Below are positions 1 through 42,468 of a stretch of DNA of 64,000 nucleotides, in pieces. The stretch comes from Catonia carolina. Its lineage: Eukaryota > Arthropoda > Insecta > Hemiptera > Achilidae. The stretch covers positions 79,633,325 through 79,697,324 of the forward strand of contig JAQMRL010000002.1 in the NCBI GenBank assembly GCA_035578175.1. Reading direction: 5' to 3'. How positions within the stretch are numbered: position 1 is the first letter of the stretch; every line of letters starts with the position of its first letter. A program made the position numbers and the translations under genes. The notes under the pieces are model-generated. The model did no database searches, had not been told where the DNA came from, and saw only the letters and a program-made list of their open reading frames with translations.

Positions 1-53
1 ATGTCATGTTTTACAATAAGGAAAACCTCAAAACTGGCTGCTACAAGGGTTTA

Positions 54-308
<255 letters not shown>

Positions 309-355
309 TTATTACACGCCAAACTCAGCTGACAATAAATATTTTACACAAAACA

Positions 356-752
356 CCCTATGTAGGATTTTAAACAGCCGTATTATTTAAAATTAAACAC
401 ATGATCAAAAGTAAACATAATATATCTAATATAAAAAATAATCTAGAAATAAATAACAGACAAAATGAAATTGAAATTTTGGAAAAATATTATATTTATA
501 AATACAATAACAGGGAAAAATTAATGAACACACAGATTGAATATGACAATCAACTGATTAAGTTGGCAAGACTGTTTTAAATATAAGAATCGACTATTCC
601 TTATTTACCATGGTAGGAGCAGGAAGTTTTAAATTTTGACGTAAAAGATTTTAATTTACTGAAGATGTGTACAAGATACACACGAAAACGCTATAAACAT
701 TGGTAAGTGTTTTATGTTACCGTATTCTGGTGGTTAGAAATATATATTTCAA
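356..752 (+). mobile_element. Penelope-like element fragment (family 2), 5' truncated
   Basis: The fragment is flanked by a near-perfect 13 bp TSD (343-355 and 753-765, one mismatch). It encodes decayed GIY-YIG endonuclease C-terminal sequence (YVGF, HMIKSKHN, EIEILEKYYIYKY, IEYDNQLIKLARLF stop) and then the terminal region with a degraded hammerhead motif at 652-700 (CTGAAGA, GTGTA loop TACAC; the GAAA-stem III part is altered). It is the same family as 25687-26157 and 53450-53892. It lies in CYFIP intron 1. Confidence 0.82.
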
Positions 753-769
753 TTTACATAAAACATCTT

Positions 770-893
770 CCCCATAACAGGCAGGTGGAGTGTTAAATTT
801 TTTGCACTCGATCTGCTAGAGTTCCAGGGACACATAAAAAATAGTTATGTTTCTTATCACATGATCAGCCAATTATATGACTGAAGCATTCAA
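770..893 (+). repeat. 5' part of the 400-bp retroposon family (decayed)
   Basis: Matches the 5' portion of the family seen complete at 61461-62060 (CCATAACAGGCAGGTGGAGT, then TTATCACATGATCAGCCAAT). It is diverged and truncated where the J element begins nearby. Confidence 0.7.
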
Positions 894-907
894 GAACAAA
901 AAAGGTA

Positions 908-1760
908 TAGTCATTTGAGTCATGAGTTTGCCCTTGTTTGCAACGAGGGGTAAAGAAGAAACAGCATTAGTGCACATGCACGACTGCTTTAATTTCAGTA
1001 CACAAACATAACAACTTATACTATACCCCGAGCATAGCCTATACAGTATATCGCGGAACCTTTTGTAGGTTAACTGTACGAATATAACTGTTTGTTACTG
1101 TAAACAGAAATGTTAGTTTCTCGAGAATGTGGGCAGACTATTCAGTGCTGAACAAAATCTAATATGCAGTGTAATAAAATCCTGTTAACTTGAAACTAAA
1201 CAAAAATGCCTTTCAATGCCTCTTAATAAAAGCCATGAGTGAGTGGCTAACTACTGTGATGTTTCTCTTTCCACAATTTGAAAAATAAAGAAGGAAATTA
1301 AAGATGTGAAGAAGCTATTCTTCAGCAGTTTTGTTGACATCTGGTAACAAAAAGGAAGCGGTTAGATAGACTAGCGAGACTGATAGTGAAGACGCCGGTG
1401 ACAGCGATCGTAAAGAAGGCGATTCATTCGTAGAAAATTTGTTCCAATGGAATAAGGTAGCTGGTAATTACAGTACATCAAACATTTCTAGTCGTGTAAT
1501 TAAGGTAGAGGCAGTATTACAGGACAGATTTATTTCTTATAATGTTTATGAAGAAAATTTTCTCGTATCAAACGACAGCTTACAAAATGTATGTAGAAAC
1601 TGCACGGTAGTGAAATGTACACTATAGTGAATAGTGAAAAGTGTACACGGTAGTGAATAGTAATATAACACTGTTGAGGTTGGCAGCACTGTCAAATTTT
1701 CATTTCCCTTCCTCACAGCCCATCCATACGCAAAAGGCAATCTCGTGACTTCAGTATCTA
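908..1760 (+). mobile_element. J-family DNA transposon derivative, copy 1
   Basis: The ends are an inverted repeat (TAGTCATTTGAGTCATGAG at left; the reverse complement of the right end reads TAGATACTGAAGTCACGAG) and are flanked by TA on both sides. The interior is diverged from copy 2 (16782-17571), which holds a short HTH-bearing ORF; here that frame is broken. TA duplication and a transposase-like HTH remnant suggest the Tc1/mariner superfamily, but no DDE domain is present. Confidence 0.75.
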
Positions 1761-1771
1761 TAGAAGTGAAA

Positions 1772-2740
1772 ATCTGGTGTGAAACACTCACACAACTTTC
1801 TCTTGCCAATGCAAATAATTAATAATAAACCTAACATTATTAATAAAATATTAGAAATAAACGAAAAACTAACCTCAAAAACATAACCTTATTTTAATCA
1901 TGAGTGAATGATGCAAAATGAAAATCAACCTTAGTTTGGCTTAGAAAACGGAAAATCACTCTTTCTCTCTAAACTAGGCTCTGTAGAGAAAAATGCTTTA
2001 AATAAAAGTTGTAGATCTTTTAATTTTCTATAAATTTAATTATATACACTTTTGTCGTAAAATGCATACTAAGGCCGAAATCTTAAAAAAATCAATTTTT
2101 CACACATTTTCGTGAGAAAAAAAACAGAAAATCGCAAATTACCGCTAAACTAAGCGTTATACAAAAAATTGTTTGAAATAAAAGTTGTAGAATTTTCAAT
2201 TCTCTACAAAAATAAAAGAAATAAAAGTTGTAGAATTTTCAATTCTCTACAACTTTTATTATATAAAGTTTTGCGCTAAAATGCATATTGAAGCTGTAAT
2301 CTTAAAAAAACAACGTTTTTACGTGAAAACAGCCTCACCCAGAATTTCAGCAAACATGACGCCTACCCTATCTTGTAGAGAATAAAAAATTGAGTAAACC
2401 AGGCGATTTTAAAAAAAATCGTAGGACTAGTTTTTGAGAAAATCGCAAAAAAGTGAAAAATTATACGAATAAACTACCACTTCCGGTTGACCGATTTTGA
2501 TGAAAATGTTCGTGTCGAGTCCGGTAGTGATATGTAACTTAAGTTTCAAGTTTCAAGTTCGTACGATGTTCCGTTCTTGAGATATTCTGTTCACACACAC
2601 ACACAGACCAATCGCTAAAAACGTGTTTTTTGGGTTCAGGGGGTCTGAAAACGTATAGATCCGGTGAAAACTCGATTTCGAAAAATCGACATGAAAACAA
2701 TACTTTCCTTCCTATATATTCATATAGGCAAGAGAAAGTA
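1772..2740 (+). mobile_element. Helentron-like non-autonomous element, copy A
   Basis: A ~0.95 kb member of a six-copy family. Start: TCTGGTGTGAAACACTCAC with a GTGTGA/TCACAC hairpin, then the subterminal motif ACTTTCTCTTGCC. End: a CCTATAT/ATATAGG hairpin, then GGCAAGAGAAAGT, the inverse of the 5' motif. An AC-rich microsatellite lies near the 3' end. No target duplication is seen. This layout (subterminal inverted repeats, microsatellite, 3' stem-loop) is that of HINE/DINE-1 elements mobilised by Helentrons. The assignment is inferred from structure; no Rep/helicase is encoded. Confidence 0.7.
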
Positions 2741-2959
2741 AAAAGACACTACAATGCTTTTCACGGTCGATGAGCTCTACTGTTCTACATGTTTAGACCA
2801 ATCAGAACGTTTGCCAGCGTTGTCAGATTGTAAAAATGTTTCAGCCTGACAAACATTACGGGCGCATGCGTATAAGAGCAGCAGTAGTTCACTCGTGTCT
2901 TGCATCTCGTACTGAACACATCGATTATAGAGCATGTTAACATGAAATACTTTATAATA

Positions 2960-3750
2960 ACGGGTGTTTCATTAACAACGCAACCCTGATTACAAGAAGA
3001 TAGAGGTAATACATCGGTAAAATTTCTCTCCCCCAATCGGTATGTCGACAATAGTGTACTCAAGGCCAACTACCTAAGACAGTTAAAATGTTCCAGTCAA
3101 GCATTAGTGTGGTGACAGCAGTCGTTTCGATATATTGTGTCAGCAACGGTTTTTTCTAAGAAAGAACGCATGTTTATTGTAGAGACGTACATAGCGAGTA
3201 AATCTTACAAATTTGTGCAAGATAAGTTTCAGTTGAAATTTCCCCGTTCTGCCGTTCCGAATAAATCGTCAATATTGCGTTTGATAAATAAATTCCGTAG
3301 AATGGGGAGTGTACTCGATGAGAAACCACCTCGCCAGCCAACAAAGTTAACCGCGGAAGTTCTCGAAGATTTGAAAAATCGTTTGACTCAATCACCTCAA
3401 AAATCGCTTAGAAGATTATAATCGTAAGCTGGGCTAACATTAACTACTGTTTTCAGAGCTACGAAAAAGTTTTATTTGCATCCTTATCGTGTTGGCGTAA
3501 CTCATAAACTGAAAGCTACGTAAGTCTCTACAATAAACACGTGTTCTTCCTTGGAATAAACCAATTCTGACACAATATAACGAAACGACTACTGTCACCA
3601 CACTAACGCTTGACTGGAACATTTTAACTGTCTTAGGTAGTTGGCCTTGAGTACACCATTGCCAACATACCGATTGGGGGAGAGAAAATTTAACGATATA
3701 TTACTTCTATCTTCTTATATTCAGGGTTGCATCCTTAATAAAACACCCGT
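2960..3750 (+). mobile_element. Snap-back (palindromic) mariner-superfamily derivative 1
   Basis: A 791 bp element with TA on both sides and long inverted arms of about 245 bases (2960-3200 and 3510-3750). Both arms carry the terminal repeat (ACGGGTGTTTCATTAA / ACGGGTGTTTTATTAA) and the beginning of the same transposase gene, including the codons for FIVETY. The real 3' end has therefore been replaced by an inverted copy of the 5' end. Confidence 0.85.
3137..3421 (+). pseudogene. Transposase N-terminal fragment (Tc1/mariner superfamily)
   Basis: Opens in the left arm of the snap-back element and encodes an N-terminal HTH region (MFIVETYIASKSYKFVQDKF, ILRLINKFRRMGSVLDEKP). It stops at 3419-3421. 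Homologous sequence continues past the stop (TTVFRATKKFYLHPYRVGV) before the right arm begins. No catalytic domain remains. The same N-terminal type is seen at 62646-62831 and in the DD41D transposases at 43678 and 28099. Confidence 0.8.
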
Positions 3751-3939
3751 TACAACCAGCTGATTGTCTGCTTATGGGTTATAATTGTTATTGAAAGACC
3801 AAAAAAATGATTGACAAATTATATAACAGAGCTACGATAGCAAGTATTGGCAACGTTGCTGGCAAGGGATTGGCTAGCTATGAAGCGAGTAGAGGGCAAT
3901 GCGTACTTTCAGAGCTCAACAGCCTTGAAAAATTGTATA

Positions 3940-4271
3940 CAGTTCAGCCGTTCTAAGTTTGCTCCTAATGTAAACAAATAATGACGTCACTGAGCATGCG
4001 CATTATATCTAAATGTGTACACGCTGATTAAAAAGTAACATCAAAATACTTTCAAAAGTATTTAAATACAAAATACTTTTAAAAGTATTTTTCTAAATTA
4101 AATTGTTAGGCCTACATAATATCATGACTGATGTTTTAAGTACTTATAATTTAAAAAATAGATAACTTAATAGGAATACGACATCCATAAAGTCACGGAC
4201 TCTAGCGTGCACCCTGTAATAGCTGGTTTTGGTTTATTAACAGTAGGAGCAAACTTAGAGCGGCTGAACTA
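3940..4271 (+). mobile_element. K-family MITE, copy 1
   Basis: A 332 bp non-coding element flanked by TA, with inverted ends related to CAGTTCAGCCGTTCTAAGTTTG (first bases CAGTTCAGCC; last bases GGCTGAACTA). The interior has a TGACGTCA palindrome and complementary AAATACTTTY/RAAAGTATTT blocks. There are five copies in this window. Confidence 0.82.
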
Positions 4272-4282
4272 TAATGCTATAT

Positions 4283-4334
4283 TGTTCATTATTTACATTG
4301 GCAAGAGAACGTCATGTGAGTGTTTCACATCATA
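4283..4334 (-). repeat. Isolated Helentron-like 5' terminus
   Basis: Contains GCAAGAGAACGTCATGTGAG and TGTTTCACATCAT, the inverse of the family's start, immediately before copy B. It is a terminal remnant left next to a full copy, as in tandem insertions. Confidence 0.7.
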
Positions 4335-4341
4335 ATTTTTT

Positions 4342-6006
<1,665 letters not shown>

Positions 6007-6508
6007 GGCCGAGTACATACCAAAAGCAACCGGTGATTGCAACGCAACGGCAACTTGAGTTGCCTATGAATAACACACGCAGTTTAATGGGCCTGTGTAT
6101 ACCAAAGCGACTGTGATTCAACGGTCACTTGACTGAGCAACGCAGGCAACTCAAGTCACGACATGCTGTAAACTCGGGTTGACAGTTGCGCAGTTGCTCT
6201 TGGGAAGTGCAGACCGTACGTAAATATGGCTGCTGAACAACAAGAAAATATTAAGTTTGCACCATTATACATTGCGGCCACTATACGGATGCACACTAAA
6301 TTGTCTATGTAAGGTTTTCTTCTTTTTTCTACGCACATATAGAAGAACTGCCTCCTCCTCGGACGAAGACATCGGTACAAGTGACTGGACAACTAGTCAA
6401 CTTGGGTTTCTTTTGTACGAGTATGTAAATGCGGTGTAAACGTACAGTTGATTGAGTTGATTTGCTGTTGCGTTGCTATCACCGGTTGCTTTTGGTATGT
6501 ACTCAGCC
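6007..6508. mobile_element. PIF/Harbinger-type MITE
   Basis: A 502 bp element with ~45 bp terminal inverted repeats starting GGCCGAGTACATACCAAAAG (right end reverse-complemented: GGCTGAGTACATACCAAAAG). It is flanked by a 3-bp TAA duplication (6004-6006 and 6509-6511). TSD length and GGC-starting ends fit PIF/Harbinger. A short frame starting MAAEQQENIKF at 6225 may be a relic of an N-terminal coding region. Confidence 0.82.
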
Positions 6509-6511
6509 TAA

Positions 6512-9289
6512 CCGCACCTACAGAATTTTTCAAAACACGTGGTTGTAGGGAAAAGAATTTTCTACATTGCTTTGCTTACAGCTGTAACCTTAATATAATA
6601 GTGGCTCTGTGACATCACCGTAAAGAATGTAAAATACCATCTCTTCATGCTTCCCTGTAATGTGAAAATGGACTTATGTTGAACATTTTGTAACTTCGTC
6701 AAATATTTACAGAAATTTCAATAAAAAATAACATTAATAATTTTAGTAAACTCTTATCTCTATAAAACATGTTTTATAATTTTTTTTTTGCTAAACTGAA
6801 ATTTAAGCCAATTATAGTAAAAAATATAAAGTAAACACAAAAATTTTCGCGGTTGAAAATTTCCCTCGCCTAAACGCAAAGAATAATTATGAAGAGATTT
6901 TGTTGTAATTATATTCAAAAGGCGCGTATGTATTACATGAATCAACTGTAATTTTTTCAGAATTTTTTGTCGGTAAGGACGTTAGATAAAACAGTTATTT
7001 TGAGAGCGCGTTTTGATTTTTGCAATTGTTCTGTTTAACAAGTAACAGTCCATTTCCAAAGGTTTAATTACAATATATGTTTGACAGATTACCACATCTC
7101 TTGTTTAATTAGAAATAATTGATTTTCTGTAACCTAAGTTAGTGAGGTAAATTAACCATAATTTTTTGAGACCAAATCCGGACATTAAATGGCGAAACTC
7201 CGGGGGGATGGGGTATATGTTATGAAATACCCTTCAGTATTGGGTCCAGGAAGTATTTCCTTTTCAAGAGAGAAAAATGGGTTTAAGATATGGAATTTAA
7301 AATTTAAAGAAAAAGTATTAGCCTAATTTATCAAGTAACAAGCATAATAATGACAAAGTACGACTACAAATCAGAAGAAATTACTACTTTTGTTGTTAAA
7401 TCTTTATATTTATATTTTGTTGTTGCATTTGAATTGGTGAGTGGAAAAAGGATAGATAGCAATTTTGTTAAGTTCACTTCGCTTGTATTGGTTGATAAAA
7501 GGGAAATATTCCTTGTATATAAAAGCAGCTAAGCTACATTAAAAATTTAGTAGAGTGAAAAAATGATAATATTCCAAGAATATTACCCTTCTTCCATTCA
7601 ATAGCGAACAGCAGTTGGACCACTGGTTTCTGTGTTATTATTTTCAAAATGTAACTGTAATTTTTTTTTAATTAAAATAAAGTTTTGTAGCATATTGGCA
7701 CATTACATTGTTTTTTCAACTTAATTTTTCCCATTCACTTGTACTAAATCTAGAAAAAAGTGAATAGTCAACATATTAATAATTAATCAAAAATCAATCC
7801 CATGATTATTGTAAAACAAATTCTAAAGTCACCATTAGAAAGGTTTAATATAGTACTACAAATGACCAATTGAACATTTTACCATTAAACAAAAAACAAA
7901 GTCACAAAACAGTTTTTTTTAATTTCTCGAAAATAAGGATTTTGGAATATTACCCTTTTTTCACTCACCGATTCATTTTGAATTTACATTTAAAAAATTC
8001 GGACTGTCTCAATGAATGGTAACCCTATGGGTAGGTTATGTGGCACATTAGTAACAAACAGTTGTTAAATTAAAACTACCAGTGTTTGCTCCCACATTTA
8101 ATATAAATCCTACTGGTAAATAAAAGTACAAAACTTCCTGATCGATGACAATATTGGTGTCTAAAACCACTTCCAAGAACTATGAACTCAACCATCTAAT
8201 ACCTATACTTCCCTGCTCACATGACTGTAAATATACAACTAATAATTAAATAATTAAGATCATAATTATCTTGGTATTATTATACATTCACAAAATCTTT
8301 TAACCGAAGTAATACTTAACGGCCGTAAGTCAGTAGAAGCCCACATTACTGAAACATAACATAACCTAAACAATACATCAATAACACTAAAACACTGCGT
8401 TAAAAGTGTTACACATCTCTCAATAATAAAAAAGTATTCTCAATGTAGAAAAATTTTATTAGCCTAGCAGAAAATTTTTAATCTTAATAACTTCCACTAT
8501 GACTAACACAATACGTGACCTGTCAAAATCGTAGTAATATTGTGCGTCTACTGACAAAATTATTGGACAGCTAATAATATTAGATAATTTTAAAACATTT
8601 ACAAGTTTACACCCATTCTATGTGAAATTAATTAAGCTTAACTCCGGAATATCATAGTAATAAACAAAGCTTTATAAATAGGAAGCAAGGGTGTAACTTT
8701 ATTATTACCGGTCACTTGAAGATAATATAACAACGATGTTCACACAATTATTCATAACAACAAAGTTCTAATGGTATTATAAATCAGACTCTGAGCAGTC
8801 TACTTTAGTCATAAATACTAATACTTAATTATTTAACCATGTTACAGAATTCAAACACAACCATCACACAATTAACATGATTCTCCTACTAGCCAGGAGA
8901 ACTCGCTCATACATAATAAATCGAGATTCGTTAATTGAAGCACCGAACAACACCTGTCAAACATAATATTGTACGATCTATTGCAAAATTTCTGAGTATC
9001 AATTCATAAATTTATAGTTTATTAATACAAAAACAGAAATACGTTGTAAATAAAGCATTTCGTGGCATTAATCATGACTCATAGGTATATTTGTAGTTAG
9101 TGATATGAGAAACAAGATTATATACAATTACAATAATTGTACCACTAGTATATTAATAAAAATAAAATAATTATTTTAAATAAATATTTTATACTATTAG
9201 AAATAAATTTTGTAAGCTTAAACCGCAGAGTCATCAATCTCTTTGTACCCTCCAAAAGTGCCAAAGAGTATCAACTAAAGACCGCCGTA
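6512..9289. other. Intergenic region between CYFIP and CDK4/6
   Basis: AT-rich, without recognisable coding exons, TIR pairs or known repeats. Short open frames (e.g. 7350-7532) have no recognisable product. It should contain the upstream regulatory DNA of both divergent genes, but I cannot point to specific sites. Confidence 0.5.
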
Positions 9290-9339
9290 TAAGCAGACCA
9301 GTGTTGATAGTTGTTTTTCTCTCTCTCACACATCTGTAG

Positions 9340-9401
9340 CTTTTTGTTTACAGTGCTGTTCAGTGTTCAACAGGTTTCGTGAAAGCCATCGTTTATGAAT
9401 G
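9340..9401 (+). promoter_or_regulatory. Possible CDK4/6 non-coding first exon
   Basis: An initiator-like TTCAGTGTTC at 9359-9368 is followed by a good donor (ATG|GTGAGG at 9402). The coding exon at 11525 has an acceptor (TTGTTTCAG, ends 11479) and 45 bases of leader, so a spliced 5' non-coding exon is required upstream. This site is a candidate only. If used, ATGAATG at its end would open an upstream ORF of 16 codons ending just before the main start. Confidence 0.3.
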
Positions 9402-10021
9402 GTGAGGTCTATTGTATTTTTAAACAAAGAAACTTCCAAAAATTCTAAATATTACTTCGTTTTCTCTGCTGTTTTTAATTCTAACTTTACAAATTTATCA
9501 TAGGTAAATAAATCTAATAAATATATTATTTTTTATTGTTGTATAGGCCTCATGGTTTTCTATAATTAAGTTATTAGTACTTTAAAATAAAATGTGTATA
9601 TTCTGGTAATAATAAATTCCAATTAAATATTTCCGTTAATTCTAAAGTTTGTGAAACATAAGTAGATTTTGCGCTAAAACATTAAAATTTTAAGCGTAAA
9701 AACGAAATTTATCTTGTCCTTGGTTGAAGATTGGATCATTGAACCTTCGGTGATTCAACCGGCAAGTGCCAACTGAAATTTCATCTTTAATATCTTCAGA
9801 GCTGAAATAAATAAATTTATACCATAAATTATAAATCTGATATTATTCAGAACAGATTAAATATAATTATAGCTATTTTATGTATAATATTTGACATGTA
9901 GAGTTGTAAATGTTAACTCTTATCATTTACGTAATTTCAGTTTTCTTAGAATCGTGAAGAGTTGTTCATTATTTTAATTATTGTAGTAAGTCGTGTTAAA
10001 CCAGCTTATAAAAAAAAAACT

Positions 10022-10400
10022 AATTTTGCCCTAAAACTAAATTGAAATTTTTTTTTGTGTACTGGTGTTTCATCGAGCTGAGATCTACCTGCTAACAAAT
10101 TAAGGTTTTTGTTGAAAAATTCCAGTTTTTTAATCGTGTATAAGATTGTTTTGTAGACAATAACTTTAATCGTGGCTTGATTAAAATGTTGTTTTGTTTT
10201 GTGCAAATTTGTCCTACAACTGAACTGAAATTTTTTTGTGTACTGGTGTTTCATCAAGCTAAGATCTACCTGCTAATAAATTAAGGTTTTTGTTTAAAAA
10301 TTCCAGTTTTTTAATCGTGTACAAGATTGTTTTGTAGACAATAGTTTTAACCGTGGCTTGATTAAAATGTTGTTTTGTTTTGTGCAAAATTTGCCATGAT
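10022..10400 (+). repeat. Two-copy tandem repeat, period 181
   Basis: Blocks such as GTGTACTGGTGTTTCATC, AGATCTACCTGCTAA and CGTGGCTTGATTAAAATG recur with a spacing of 181 bases and moderate divergence. It lies upstream of the first coding exon of CDK4/6. Confidence 0.85.
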
Positions 10401-10445
10401 ACCCTTATAAGCAATTTTTACCTGACCTCATACAAAAAAAAGAAG

Positions 10446-10543
10446 AATTTAACTAATATTAACTTTTAAGTGTAATTTAACTAATATTAACTTTTAAGTG
10501 TAATTTAACTAATATTAACTTTTAAGTATAATTTAACTAATAT
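10446..10543 (+). repeat. 28-bp tandem repeat, ~3.5 copies
   Basis: Unit beginning AATTTAACTAATATTAACTT, nearly identical between copies. Confidence 0.9.
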
Positions 10544-10734
10544 TCTGTTGATTCTGGATAAATTTGTGATTGATGCTTTAATTCGATTGATCCAATTGTT
10601 TTATTTCACTTTAATTTTGATGTTAATTATGGGTAATGACAGAACCAAGATGCAACCAGGACAAAACTGTTGAAACTACAACACAACTTTGAATTAGATA
10701 TGATATAAATCGCATAAAGGATAACTCTGAAATA

Positions 10735-11451
10735 CAGTAAAACTTCACTAATTCGGACTAATTGGGGGGGGGGGGAAGTGAAGTCCGAATTATCGCGAAT
10801 ATTTGTTTACATCTAAAAATTGAATAATTTAGGCAATTAAAATTAAAAAATAAACATTACTTGTCTGAAATATCGATGTTTAATGAATTTACAGTATATT
10901 GAAAAACAACAAAGTTAAAAGTATAGAAATAAAAATATTTACGGCAGTAAAAATATTGTTAAATAATAAAATGTCCAGTGTAAAATGATATTTAATTAAA
11001 ACACTGTACTTACGTACCGATTATTTGGCACTTGTTGAAGTAGAGGGTTGACAAATATCCTCAGGGATCATTTGAGGTTGCTTAGAAAAGAAACTTGTTA
11101 TTTTTTCTGTGATTCTTTGCTACACTGTTTTCTTATAACTTGTTGGCGCATCTCTCTTAGATAATAGTCATTGAATTCCAGATTGAAGTCTGCAAATTCA
11201 ATAAGTTCGTCTATGTGGTTTCTCACTTCACTAGCTTAAATTGTGGAACGTTTTCTTCACTGAGTAACCAATAATGTATTACAGGATGAAACAATTTTTA
11301 TTAGACAGTTAAAAGGTATTATTTTTTGAAGTAGCACTTTATTAATTTTTAACTAAAAAACTTCTAAAAAAATTAAAAAAGCTGCTCTTTGAGTAGTCCA
11401 AAATATCACGAATTCCGAATTAATGAAGTCCAAATTAGCTAGGTTTTACTG
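10735..11451 (-). mobile_element. pogo/Tigger-like element, internally deleted
   Basis: Terminal inverted repeats CAGTAAAACTTCACTAATTC / CAGTAAAACCTAGCTAATTT, TA on both sides. On the minus strand around 11030-11240 there is a readable transposase C-terminal remnant (HIDELIEFADFNLEFNDYYL, LREMRQQVIRKQC), typical of the pogo/jerky family tail. It ends 28 bases before the CDK4/6 acceptor at 11479. Confidence 0.82.
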
Positions 11452-11524
11452 TAATAATATTAATTTTATTTTGTTTCAGACAAGGGAGGTTATGTGATTG
11501 TAAGCTTATTTCTATTTAAGTAAA

Positions 11525-40828
<29,304 letters not shown>

Positions 40829-41129
40829 AGACACTGGTAAATGATGGAAGAAATTATTTTATCATTCGATTTTGAAAGTAGCGCTATCGTTGTCGAGTGT
40901 TTCGTCATGAAGAGTCGTCTCTTCCATCTCTTTGGAAACAGGAAACAAGTGTGCTCTACTACGTAATCGATGATTTTGAACTATTTAGCGCAACTATCTA
41001 AATAGACTTTACTGCCAAATGCCAAAATATGTGCTCTGGCCAAAGGCCAAGTACAAATTGTAGTGTTTAAGAAATGAAAAATAGTTTTTAAGATCACTTC
41101 TTATCTTATTCTACGGATGCTACTTTTTT
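40829..41129 (+). other. Presumed CDK4/6 3' untranslated region
   Basis: Follows the stop codon. No canonical AATAAA is seen before the Helentron-like copy at 41130, so the mRNA end is uncertain. Confidence 0.45.
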
Positions 41130-42033
41130 TACTTTCTCTTGCTTATATGAATATATAGGAAGGAATATTATTGTTTTCATGTCGATTTTTCGAAATCTAG
41201 TTTTCACCGGATCTACACGGTTTCAGACCCCCTGAACCCAAAATCATGTTTTTAATGATTGGTCTGTGTGTGTATATACAAAATATCTCAAGAACGGAAC
41301 ATCGTACAAACTTGAAACTTAAGTTACATACCACTACCGGATCCGACACGAACATTTTCATCAAAATCGGTCAACCGGAAGTAGTAGTTTATTCGTGTAA
41401 ATTTTCACTTTTTTGCGATTTTCTCAAAAACTGGTCCTACAATTTTTTTTAAAATCGCCTCATTTACTTAATTTTTTATGCTCTACAAGATAGGGTAGGC
41501 ACCATGTTTTCTGAAATTCTTGGTAAGACTGTTTTCACGTAAAAAAATGGTTTTTTTAAGATTACGGCTTCAATATGCATTTTAGCGCAAAACTTTATAT
41601 AATAAAAGTTGTAGAGAATTTAAAACCCTACATCTTTTATTTCAAACATTTTTTTGTATAATGCTTAGGTTAGCGGTAATTAGCGATTTTCTGTTTTTGT
41701 CTCATGAAAACGTGTGAAAAATATATTTTTTTAAGATTTCGGCCTTGGTATGCACTTTACGGCAAAAGTGTATATAATCAAATTTATAGGAAATTAAAAG
41801 ATCTACAACTTTTATTTCAAGCATTTTTCTCTACAGAGCCAAGTTTAGCGTGAAGAGTGATTTTCTATATTTTTAAGCCAAACAGGTCGATTTTCATTTT
41901 GCGTCTTTCACTCATGATTAAAATAAGGTTATGTTTTTTGATGTTGGTTTTTTGTTTTATTACTAATGTTAGGTTATATTGTTTAAATTATTTGCATTGG
42001 CCAGAGAAAGTTGTGTGAGTGTTTCACGCCAGA
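41130..42033 (-). mobile_element. Helentron-like non-autonomous element, copy E
   Basis: Complete copy in reverse; ends with the GTGTGAGTGTTTCACGCC hairpin. May form part of the CDK4/6 3'UTR or lie just beyond it. Confidence 0.75.
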
Positions 42034-42039
42034 TTTTTT

Positions 42040-42215
42040 TTAATTTGAACAGAGGCAGATTTTCATTTTGCATCGTTTACTCATGATTAAAATTAGGTTA
42101 TGTTTTTCATTGTTCATTATTTACTCATAATTAAACATGGTCAAATTATTCAATATCTGCATCAGCAAGAGAAAGTGGTGTGAGTGTGTTTCATGCCACA
42201 TTTTTTTCCATAACA
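42040..42215 (-). repeat. Two extra Helentron-like 5' terminal pieces
   Basis: ATTTTGCATCGTTTACTCAT, ATGATTAAAATTAGGTTATG and GCAAGAGAAAGTGGTGTGAG repeat the copy E terminus in tandem. Confidence 0.7.
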
Positions 42216-42468
42216 TTCCTTAAAGCTAGTTTTTTTTATATATTAATGACTTTATGTTGGCAAGATTTTATTTTTATAGCAGTAGCATCTGTGTAATTTA
42301 TAAGAACTGATTAAAATTTATAAATTTTAGTTTAGTAAGTAGGCTATTTTGTATATGCTTTTTGATTATGTAGCATGAACGATGATAGACTGATCATAAT
42401 AGGTTTGTTTGTACTCAAGAGCGTTTGTGTGTGCGCGTGTGCATGTAAAAGGTATCTATTGATATATA

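Larger units (their letters stand above)
2940..3890 (+). repeat. Unclassified repeat, paralogous to 24200-24400
   Basis: The two sides of the mariner derivative (GAACACATCGATTATAGA on the left; GTTATTGAAAGACC and GCAACGTTGCTGGCAAG on the right) match one continuous stretch around 24200-24400. This shows an older repeat that was split by the insertion at 2960. Confidence 0.75.

Noticed and set aside
10446..10543. CRISPR-like array
   Set aside because: Direct 28-bp repeats without spacers in a eukaryotic genome; a simple tandem repeat.
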